Shown: in pieces, positions 12,301 through 24,300 of the stretch
Layout: each line of letters opens with the position of its first letter
Position numbering within the stretch: the first letter of the stretch is position 1
Source: Hyalella azteca
Taxonomy: Eukaryota; Arthropoda; Malacostraca; Amphipoda; Hyalellidae
Length of the DNA stretch: 64,000 nt
Direction: 5' to 3'
Assembly: GCF_000764305.2 (NCBI RefSeq)
Contig: NW_025932021.1
Location: 62,001 to 126,000 of the forward strand
Made by a program: the position numbers and the translations under genes
Notes under the pieces: generated by a model
What the model saw: the letters and a program-made list of their open reading frames with translations, nothing else
What the model was told of the DNA's origin: nothing
The model's database searches: none

Positions 12301-15300
12301 TATTAATTTTTTAACCTATTAGATATGCAAACTTTTTAAATCTTTCTATTGTGTTACGTAGCCTCAGTATTAGGCCGTTGATGGCCATTGACAAAATTTT
12401 TCTATGTCAAATCATTTTTGAGTTTTGGGGGTTTTGTCAAAAAAATGAAAAGTGGTCAAAGTTACCCTGCCGGTCAAAGTAAACCCCATTTTACGGTACC
12501 TAAAGTCTTATAATTGTTTTGTTTCTAGTTTTAAATTCACATATTTGAAGATTGAAATTAAATATTTTAATTAGAATACTCATATTAGGGTGGAAAATCT
12601 TTTTAATTGCCTAAAAGGTGAATACAATCTCAACCTCTCAATATACAGGGTGGGGCAGAACTGATTGAGCAGTTTTGAGGTAAAATAAAAGAGTAAGAAT
12701 AAAGTTTAGAAAGTTAAAGAAAAGTACATAAAGAAGAAAGTTTATTTTCCTAGAGGTTAGCATAACATACCATTTAGAATACTTATGCTTTGAAAACAAT
12801 ATCTGGAAGATGGGGGCCATTAGCTGCAACACACTATTGGAGTTGTTCTCAGAGGAGGGAGTAACCGTAACAGTGAATTCCAATTGCTATGCTGCAAGGT
12901 TGCAAAATTTCTTGCAGCCCATGATGGAAAACATTGTTGAAAATGAAGCATTGGGAGACATGTGGTTCCAGCAGGATGAGGCTACAGCTCACACAGCCCG
13001 AATTTCACTAAATGTTTTGAAACACATGTTTCCAGACTCTGAGGGGTGATTTACAGTGGCCTGCAAGGTCACCTGATTTGAGCATTTGCGATTTCTTAAT
13101 TTGGGGACATCTAAAAGAAAGGGGTTCAGAAGTCGCCCTCACACCCTACCACAGCTAAGGGAACGGATTATTGCAGCAGAGGTTATGGCCATACCTTGCC
13201 ATATGTGTGAACGAGCTGTAGAAAACTTCCGAGAATGACTCCAATAGTGTGATGCAGCTAACAAACCCCATCTTCCTGATATTGTTTTGAAAACATAAAT
13301 ATTTTAAATGGTATGTTATGCTAATCTTGAGGAAAATAAACTTTCTTCTTTATGTACCTCCATTACTCTTTTATTTTGCCTAAAAACTGTTCAGTCAGTT
13401 CTGCCCCACCCTGTATAAGCTAGCTAACACATTTAAATTGTATATTGTAATCAATATATAACAAATAGTCAAATAGTTAAAGACTACTTATAGCCTTATA
13501 AAATTAGCCAAGCTGCTAGCTATGTACAATGTATTGAACACTTGATGCCTCTGTACCAAAAACATTCAATTTATTGAAACCTTATATAGGTACACTAAAG
13601 GCAACATATTTATATACCAATTTGTCATTCATAGTACATTTATACTAAAACATGAATAACAATACCTCAATATAAATTAAAGACTTTCACTCAATATATT
13701 TAAATATATGAAAAATAAAAAAATCAAAAAAATAAAAAAATAATGATTTTTTATAAAAACCCAAGTGATTTAATCATTTTGATTGAATCATTGCCAACCC
13801 TGGGTCAGACCATTGCAATTTGCAACTTGCAAGGGGGCCAATCAGGACTGGAAATAATGCGACATCAGACGTACTGATACGCCTGTAATTAAATCCTCAA
13901 CATGCTGCATAATTGCAAATATTCACACTAATTCCGCAGGATGTGTAAAATTACAAGTGAATTATAACTCAATTCCGCACATTGTCGCCATGACAAAATC
14001 CGCGGAATCTCAGCCGGAAAGTTCACAAATCACGAGCAGCAACATTCATGCTCGCAGTATAGCTCATGGAACAACCATAACTTGAACGCAACAGATGACG
14101 CACAACTCTGTGGGCAGCGGCTTTGCAACATCACACTGATTCAAACATGTAGTCTCACGGTTCTCAGTGTGTAAGTGACTTTTATCGCTATAGGTCGGCC
14201 GTCTTTTGTGCTACTACCGGGAACTTCATAATTTTCAAGAATTTTGGATCTTTTGAACAATCTACTCTATTAAACAGTGAGTTGATATGTTTTTGCAACC
14301 AAATAAATTAATTATATTTGTTCTGAAGTGCTTTATTGTATTCAAGGAACTTGAGGGAAGAATGAGCATGTTCTTCTTGGTGCTATCGGGTGTGGCATTC
14401 TCATTCTGGGGTGTGGCATCTCATTCTCATAGAACAGTGATACGGTCATTACGATGTTATTTAAACTTGATTTCAACCGTCTCTACATAAAACCAATGGT
14501 TTATCGTGTTAATTTGGTAATTTGTACGTAGTATGCAGCAAGTAATGGCAATATATCTATAAGTTAACCTGCTTTCCTTAGCTACGAGAAACTAATATGT
14601 TCTAAACTATCTCAACGATTTACCAGAGAGGCGGATACTAGTCAAAAATTCATGATTAAGCTACTAGATCCTCAAATTCTTTCACTTTAATTAATTTTCA
14701 AATGAAGTTAAGGCATCTCTTGGAAAGAATTTAGCTTAGCTGGATGTATAATAGTTTTTCTCACGCTAGCATAATTTTCATTGCCATTGGTGCCAAACCT
14801 CGTACCAGAGATATGTGGATATTGATTCAAGCAAGGTGAGGCAAGAGTTTAGTAAACGTTACTGATGTTAGAACTATCGTGTTGGCCGCTGCGGTGTGCA
14901 TGCATCAGCTGGGATGGCTTCGTGAGCTATAGTCACGCGCTCACACTTTTTTCCAAGTGATATAATGTTAATATTGTTCATCTTTTGAGTACCTCAGCAC
15001 ACTGTTATGCAGGCGATATCAAAATTCCTTCTACATGAAGCACTCTTCTTGAAGACTGATAATGAAATGATGTGCTTCATTATTAGCTGATGTATTCTTG
15101 CATTTCGAACATTTGTTTTATCTAATGCTTTTGATTTCCACTATTTTGTCAATTAAAACACAACATCTTACATGGTTGGTTATATTCGCATTAAATAAGA
15201 AGATGCATTGTTCAATATACTAGATCAAGATTTGTATGATGCATGGATTAAACTTAATCCTATAAATAATGATTTATCATTTCATGGAAATAGTTTAAAG

Positions 15301-18300
15301 CTAGTGCGATATCGAATTGGCCTCATCACTGTCGTTTAAAACTATGGCGCTGATGAACTCGTGCTTTGCAGGGTGTGGTGGTGCAATGGCCGATGCTCTC
15401 GCCGACGAGACTTCGGGCTGCGATGAAGAAGAGAAGCCAGCAGGTCCGGCTGATGAAAATCCTGGTCCTTCTGGAACCACAGCTCAAGGTTCTTTTACAC
15501 TTTCGTATGAACTGTCCATAAAAAGTATATTGTTCATATTCCTTACGCAACAATATTGGGCTAAATGTGTTTCGTGCGTATCAACATACATGCGAAGGCA
15601 AGGATAAATCTTTGTATGTTCATCACGAAGTTTACTTTTTTAAAAACATGCTGCCTTAAATGGATTTTAGTACGTTGTATAAATTCATGTAATTTGCACT
15701 TTACTGTTTTGCTCGCAAAGAAAATAATGCCACGTATAGAACAGAATAATGACTTGAGCCCCACCATTGCCAGATAAAATAACATGATTTAAATTCTTTA
15801 GATTATTTTCCCCGCTCCTTTCAATTTTCCATGTTTGGGTTGTAAATTATTATTGCAATATTCATCGTGTCAGGCTGGTCCTTTCTGAGGGGTTCGTCAG
15901 AGAATGTCTTGTCAACAGTCGGCTCTCCAGCTCTTTTCTGCTACAATTGCTACAAAGCAGGGGAGAGTCCTTGGCTCTATTCTTTGAACAGAGATAACTT
16001 AAGCACTAGGAACATACACAAGAAAAACCAGCATAAAAATGTAGTACCGAATGTAGAATTTATTTCTCCGAGAGATGTAAAAGCAAGAGATGCTTTTCTG
16101 AAATGGCAGCAGTGGAAGGTGAAGGTGTCTAGTAAAATCAATCTAGCAACCAAGCGACGTTGCTCCGGCTCGAGTGTGAGAAACCCAATCGTTATTCATG
16201 CTTAGCTTATTGCTTCTTTCTTACAGCCTCTATTTTAGTAGTAAATCTTTGGCCAAACTTGAAAGGAATTTTTTTTTAATTTTGTTTTTTGTTCTCTTTG
16301 CTTGAATTTCGTAACTGTCATTGCTTTATGTGATATGCTTCAGATGTACTGTTTCTATGTGCAATGAAGGCTCACTGTAGCTTGTATTGACTTGTAAATT
16401 TTCTAACTTGTTGCCTACAGTTGCGTCATCACTGTCAACCCATTGAATGCAATACCTGCATTATGTCTACACACATTGGTAAGTTATCTAAGTCCTAATG
16501 TGTACACAGAAGGTATATGCATGTAAAAAACACAAGTTTGCGAAAATTGCATCGGCGTACTTTATACATGATAAATTCTAATTAACAATGCGTAGTGTAT
16601 CTGAATAGCTGAAATCAACACTAACACAGTTTCTCTTTCTATAAATCAACATATAGATATAAATATGAACCTTAAAACTTCAACTTTCGTGTACATGATC
16701 TATAGGAGACTTGTTCCAGACAATTTGAACGCTAAAAAAACTAACATAATTCTTGGGATCCGAGTTATTAGTTTCAATGTTTTTGTTCTCAAATATGACT
16801 ACTATACATTAGTCAATTTTTTTACGACAAGCAGAGTCAATTGCGACTGATTCGAATTTTGAATATTCATAAGTTGTTATCTGTGAATAAATATTATCAA
16901 GACTCTTTCTCATGATTCGTATTTAAAATCTTTTTATTAGCGAGCTTGGATAGGTCAATAGATTCCTACATTTTTTTCGACCCGACCATCAATACTCAAC
17001 GGTTGCACGCATTCATAGCTATATACGAGTACCTCTTTAGAAAAAACGAGCTTACCATTGTTCAATGATATGAATACACCAAGCATACTGAAATGTGAGC
17101 AAAATCAATGGCATCAGTTGTAGTCATACATTTACATAATTACGTAATTTGTAAGGCAATCAAACTATCACGCATATTGTCATTTTTTTGTGTAAGCAAA
17201 GCTTCATACCCATTCCTGAATTACTGGAACATTTTGACGATGCATGCCTTTGTACGATATCGTACAAAATGTGTTATTTGTGCATGACTTGTCATTAAAT
17301 TGAACTTTTGTAGTGGCTTCTGTTGATTACATGTAGTTCGCAACTAAGTTCCATGTCTCTGTGAGTTTTGTGCTGAGTAGCATCTTCATTTATGTAGATT
17401 ACGCTCAAAATGTTGCATGTTTTTCAGAATTGCTTGTATTATGCACATCGAGATTAATTAAAACAAGGTACCGTAAACTGGGGTAACTTTGACCACTTTT
17501 TTTTCAAAATGATGCCATTTTTTAACTAGATAAGTTAAACTTAAATTGAAATGTGCAAAATACAGGTCTATACTCTAGCTTTACTCACCATAAATTGCTG
17601 GCTCCTGCCTCTCATAGTTTTGATGTAATTTAAAAAAAAGTGATGGTCTTTGTTACCCCAGCTCTTGTGGTTTCTTTGACCGGATGGTAAAATCAATTTT
17701 ATTTTTGGTAAAATAACTCCAAATAACTCCATGCATTGTAGTAGAACTCTTCTAGTTACATATGCAAAAGAATAGGCCTTTGATGGCCATTGACAAAATT
17801 TTTCTATGTCAAATCGTTTTTGAGTTTTGGGGGTTTTTGTTAGAAAAACGAAAAGTGGTCAAAGTTACCCCGCCGGTCAAAGTAACCCCATTTTCCGGTA
17901 TTTAATACTCGCTATGAGTTGCAATTATAAGTTATTGTATGTGGGATTATATTTCAGGATCCAACTCCCTCGAAATGTTTGACTCAGACCTTCTCAGCTC
18001 CCTCGAAACGTTTGACTCAGACCTTCTCAGCTCCCTCGAAATGTTTGACTCAGACCTCCTCTACTCCGCTTGATGAGCACATGCATCAAGCTCAGGTTGG
18101 CAACATTCTATTGCGTTGCATTATCATCATAAATAAATTCATTCTTATAATTTTTGTCGCTATTAATGAGTAATATTCCAACTTTGAAAGAATCCTGTTT
18201 TACTCTCGCTGCATGCCATAAAGAAAACATAATTTGATGATCAAATCAATTACCAGTTAGTCTATGATATTCGTCACTGACATATGTTTAAATGTGGAGA

Positions 18301-21300
18301 TCTGTTCTGTGCAGAAAAGGATAAAGCAGCCTCTAGCTTGACCGTCTTAGAGGAAGAGACAACTGCTGCTGGCATGTTGTTTGTGGGAGCGCATTCAGCC
18401 GCTGAAGCAGCTACAACGGAAACCTCTACAGAAGCGCAACAAGATTCGCCAGTTGTGGATGAGATGATAGTGGGTGATGAGTTTGAAGGAGTAAGTTCTG
18501 AGAGATGATGCAGCACGTGGAAGGTTCGGACCACTCCACCATCCATTTTAAAGGAACGTTGTAGGTGAAGATACTCTGCTGGGTGTGGTCCTGAATGAGA
18601 TTAATGAACTCAAAAAGGAAATTTGAGGTCAGCACGAGCAGCCACCATTATGTCAGATACCTGCAGTATCATTTTCATCCGGAAAAATATGCTCATCTGG
18701 GCCCATATTGTGGGATAAAGTTACAAACCTTCGCGAACTTCTTTTAGTCAGCAAGGTATTTTGCACAGAACAAAGGTTGCAGGGCAGGCTGTACATAAAG
18801 TGCATCGCGTGCAGCACGTTTGTTAATTCTGTAGAAGGAAGGACGTACCAAAGCAACATTAGGCGCCATGTCCCGTATGGTTTGCAGGTCAAAAAAGATG
18901 ACGAGAATGATTGGTGGAGTGGAACTGGTCGCCGTTGGATCATATGGAAATCAAACCTAAAGCAGCACGTGGAAGGTTCGGACCACTCCACCATCCATTT
19001 TAAAGGATTGAAAATGTTGGAGCATAATGAGATTAAGGAATCTAGGGTAATTCACATTGTTGCCGGGTCTAAAATGTCTTGTACCGCAGGTAAGGTAAAC
19101 CTGTTATCTGCTTCTTTCAACTAAATAGCAACAACCCTATTCTGAATGAAGGAAAATGAAAGACTGGTTTTAATAAATAATGAATTAAAATATGGGACAG
19201 TAAAAAACATATAACTTAATAAAATTGCAAATTAAATGGTTGCTGTAATTTGTAAAGTGTAGTGAAAGTGAGCTACTTAATTGGATGTAAGGAAATGAGA
19301 TGAATAAAATGTGAAACTATCCCGTCGGAGATGCCAAATGTTGCCGGGTCTAAAATGTCTCGAGCCGTAAGTGAGATAAACCTGTTATCTGCTTTTAACT
19401 AACTGGCAACCACCCTACTCTGAATGAAGGAAAATGAAAGACTGGTTCTAATGCAAAAGGAATTAAAATATGGGACAGTAAATAAACACACAACTTAATA
19501 AAATTGCAAATGAAATGGTTGTTTTAATTTGAAATGTGTAATGAAAATGTGCTAGTGAATTGGATGTAAGGAGCATGGACAGGTGGAGATGAGTTGATTT
19601 AACTGCAAACAGAAAGAACAGAATAAAAATGCAAATCATGAATGACTGATAACCTGATGGGATGCAAAATATTTAGAAATTCAAGAACCATTAACTCCCT
19701 TAAGGGATAACAGCTTCTGTCCATGCTGTAACTATTAACATATGGGAATCTTTAAGGTTTGAAAAAAGTAAAATACAAGGGAACATAAGCAAATGAAATC
19801 ACACAATTAGCTGATCAACATTAATAAAATTAAAATAATAACAAGGACAATATTGAACCTAAATTATCAATGAATAAATGGAATAAATTCCTATGCCACT
19901 CACCAGTGCAACTGAGCGCCCAGGCTGAGATACTGAATAGAGATGCTCCAAGAGAGATACTTTACTTCAAGTCTGTAAATTATATACTTTGGTCATCTAT
20001 ACTGAAAAAGATAAAAATATTGAATTTAATTTAAATTGAGTTGGATTAAGAACTGAAGAAATATGATTACAGGTAAAGAAAGACATGAAGGTTGGGCTAC
20101 ACAGTAGCCTAATTTAACCTCCGGTAACAACATCAACAGGCACTTCATCATCTATGCAATCAAAGTAATAAAATCAAAGTCTGCAGCACTTCATTATGAA
20201 AATAAACTTGCAAACTTTGAAGCGTTGGGTATGGACATTGGAAATAAGCAACATTCCCACAAGCAATTAAACAGCGTAGTTGACAGCATTTGTTCAACAA
20301 TCAAGCAACGTTTCGACCAAAAGTTGAGCACTCCCCTGAAATCAACCGGGCACCCACCTCATTTTTTCCTAACTTTTGACAAGTCGACTCCCCAACGAGA
20401 GAGTAACCAAGCTGTGATGCTAGTTGCTATGGTCGAGGGTTCAAGGCTTGCTTATTTTTGGGGGGCCCCCAAAGTGTACTCAATTGAAGAAGGAGAAGGA
20501 GAAATTTCTGGAGGTCAAACTGAGAGTCTTGTTGCTCAAATATTCAAGGAGTTACAGGCACGAATTCCTAATGTGGACAAAAAATTTTGTGCAGGTGCGA
20601 CTGCAGATGGACAGTACGTGAACGAGCGGTTCAGAAATGCATTTTTTTCTGCAGTTGGTGTCAACGATGACTTTTCTTTCGTGATCTGGGATCCAAGTCA
20701 TTTTATGGATCTGTGTGCAAAGAAGTTCATCAGCAAACCTTACTTGAAACGATCATGTGACCGTGCCGCCAGATTCCACTCCAAACTTGGTTATGGAAAA
20801 ATGCAAGCGACGGCAAGAAATATTGGGGAGCAAATGGATGAAAAATTCCTCGTGACGAAAAACTTGAGCACCACTCGCTTCATAGCCAGTACTTTGCAGT
20901 CATTTGCAAGCATTCATCGCTGTTTCCACCATTATGTGCAGGCAATGTACAACTTTGGGGGCATGTGTCACAACACTGACGAATCTTTCTCAGAAGACGA
21001 ATACATGTTGGTGGGCCAAGACTTTGTCATCGACCTACTCCTTGTGTCTGACATTCTGAAACAACTTGTGGACCTCATGGTTGTTTCACAAGAGCTGCAA
21101 CAGCCTTGTTGGAAAGTATTGACCAACAGCAAGAAGACACTTGAAATATTAAGATCGATGGAAAATAATCTCCAATCTGTTGATCCTAATGGACCTCTTA
21201 AATTAAATAAATGATTGTGGCCTATCTCCGCAGGTGTCATCAATGGAGTTGTTCACAATAAAAAGTACAATGGAGTTGCTCTTGTCAATGGCTGGCTGGT

Positions 21301-24300
21301 CGATACATCATCAGCAACTAACAGTACGACTCCCGATTCTTGGGTTCTTCGAGAGCCAAGAGATTGCCAGCAAGATGCCAGTGACTTTATCGTCAAACTC
21401 CGCATTGAATTGGAAAGAAGACTTCGAACATCTGTTCCAGCTGCTGTTGAAGTCCTGGGAGAGGCTTTTGACCTCTCCAAACTCATGTGTCTTCAAGCAG
21501 GAAGGCGGAGCTCTCCCTTACAAGGAGCTTTGTTAACAAAAAGCAGCGAAACGGCACAGAAGGCTTTTGTCTCTTTCTTCAATAATTTGAAAAAAATAGT
21601 AACTTAAATCTTGAAGTAAGATTTAAGTTACTATTTTGCAGTTATGAACAATGCCATGATACTTGCTTTAATTATTTTCATATTGTGTACATCGTTTAGA
21701 AAACGCAGCTACTCTAAGAAGTTCAGGTATAACTTCTCAATTATAAGGAAATGCAATATTGGTATAACGAATCAATTCTCGAACGACTTTATCATTCATT
21801 TTACTCTAAAAAATTCTAATATCTACATTGGTTATAGGATGACCTCCGGGAAGAAAATGCCGTTGAAGTTTTCCAGCAAACTATGGCAACCTTCAAGTGG
21901 ATAGTTTGGTCAGAGTCGCCCAAAGCCTCATCAGTGAGGAAGGAAATTTCTAAGTCTGATGATGCTTATGATGGCAGCAGGCCAGAAACATTCTCTCCGG
22001 AGTCCAATTATCAGATGGGGAAGTTCGATCAGACTTTCTTGTGTAAATTAAATGAGTCAAGCCTCAGGCTCACCTTCAAAGAAAAAAAATTAATTTCAGT
22101 AATGTACCTCGAGTCCGACATTTACACGAAAATCGGAAAGCCTTTCTGTCTAGCTTTTGACATTGCACTGGCCAAAGGAGGCTGTGAGGCGATCGTTGAA
22201 AATCTTTATTTGGTCATGAATGCGCAAATTCAACATGGTGGACAGTCAAATGATGTATTAGTGAACCGTACAAAAGTAGATTGGCACTGCCCGCTATCTT
22301 CGCTAAGCGTGATGGATTTCATTACGGATGCAGCAAAATTGCACCAATCTAAGCACTCTGTCCCCTACACATGCTTAAACTACGGTGCATCAGCTATTGT
22401 GAAACGTCTTAAGACGGAGAAAGGGCACATCTATGACAAAATGTAAACTTATCACCTTGATGTTATGTTGCAGTATTCTTTAGAAATAAGGATGATCGGT
22501 TTCTGTTAGAACCAGCACATGCAGTAAGAATGGTTGAAGGTTACTAAATAGGCTATTGCTTCAAGATCGTACTATTATGATGCTCACTTAGGCGGATCAC
22601 TTCATAACGGAATCACTACACTTTTTCAATGACTGCCTTTGAATTACGTGATTTTTTATTTTCTGCCTTTATTGCAGTGACAAAATCAACTAAGTTCATA
22701 GCGGGAAGTAAAGTCATGATCATAAATGAATCATCGAAATATGAAAACTTTCATCTAATACAGTACCATGAGGGTCATTCATGTCTTATTGCTCGAGAAT
22801 CAAATTTGACGTGAAAACAAGTATCAGGGTTTTTTTCTTTGTCGTAATAAGTAATCTTCAACTTGGTAAGAAATCATGTATACTATCAATAGATGCCAAA
22901 AAAATGACTGCATTTAAATGGTAAATTGCTTCGTTTGTAATGTTTGCGTCTTAATATTATTAGTGTGGAGAATATTTTCCTGTAAAAAGCATCGTATAAT
23001 ATTAAAAAAATGTAAACCTGCAGAAATTAATAAAGATTGAAAACAGTTTATCCCCAAATGTCCATATTATAGGTGTAGGAAGAGGATCCACTGTCTGCGT
23101 GCTTGTTGTCCGTCGTTTCAGGAAGTGACCGGGCAGGCGACAGCTACGGCATGACGAAAACTACATATACAGTAAAACTATTTATCATTTATGCATGTTC
23201 CTAGATTTTATTATTGAGGCAATGAACTTATGAAGGAACAATTGTTTTATTCTAAATTTAGATGTTATTCAATGTTTTGATTCTATTTATCAATTCCGTG
23301 AGAAGTGCCAAGAACTTCAACCAAATCTGTGCGTATCCTTTTTTGGGCAATTCCGTGACATTTTCTAATTTGAGTACCTCTGTTCGGTACCTTAAATTTC
23401 CAGTTGTAGTGCCAATGGCCAATGGCAAGGGGCCTTGTGACGTGTTTAGACTGCCGCCAGAAGGACCTCTCATCCTAGAATTCCACTATTTTGTTTCTGT
23501 GTAATTCTACGAAAATTGTGAATTATGTTATGCATGTCACTTAACTTATATTTCCAGTCAGACATTGATAGTTGATATTTTGTAACAGTGTAACAATTTT
23601 AATAAACATTAGAAACAAAATAGTTTCTCATTGTAATAGAAAATAAAAGAATTGTAATAGAAAATAGAATAGAAGTTCTAAATATTTTCAAGAAAATTAA
23701 GAAAATGTGATAAAAATATGATGTGAATAAAATATGATTATAGGTACAGTCACTCTGCAATAGGCAAACATACGAGGGTTGCAGAATAGTTCATTTTTTT
23801 ATCAAACTAATCGATAGAGAATGTTCTGAAATGTCCAGAAAACATAAACCTTTTTATCAAATTCCTATCTGTCAAAATTTATTAAAAATTGTGAGAAAGT
23901 TCAAATATTTCATGAACATTTTTAAAAAATCACAGACAATATCAATTAGGTATATCATCGCCAATATGTGCTATAGATTTGTTATCTTGTATGAAATAAA
24001 TTAGGCAAGGGCCAGGTCTCATACAGTGGCAATAGTCGTTGGAATTTCAACGACTTTCACTGAAGTTATCGACCAATTTTTTTACTTTACAACGACAACT
24101 AATGGGACTCTTCCACAATAAACTTCTGACGACTGCCAACAAGCGACTTAGCAAGACCCGACAAGATACGACTGCGGTACTGACTAAAACCCGGACCCCA
24201 ACAGCGCATTACGAGCGGCGGATGTAAAATGTTCAGCCCCGGGACAACGCAACCATCATATGTATTGAAGCTTGCAAAAATAATCTGACAGATTACGCCA

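Larger units (their letters stand above)
10822..13802. mobile_element. hAT-type non-autonomous element carrying two nested insertions
   Basis: Ends CAGGGTTGGTGATTTTTTT and AATCATTGCCAACCCTG are inverted and hAT-like. They are flanked by 8-base target duplications GGTAAGAC (10814-10821) and GGTCAGAC (13803-13810), one mismatch apart. Without the two inserted elements about 1.2 kb remain, with no transposase ORF. Confidence 0.75.

Noticed and set aside
21179..21231. Tiny intron removing the in-frame TGA at 21212
   Set aside because: The only nearby GT sites are in the wrong phase for the acceptor CCGCAG at 21227-21232.
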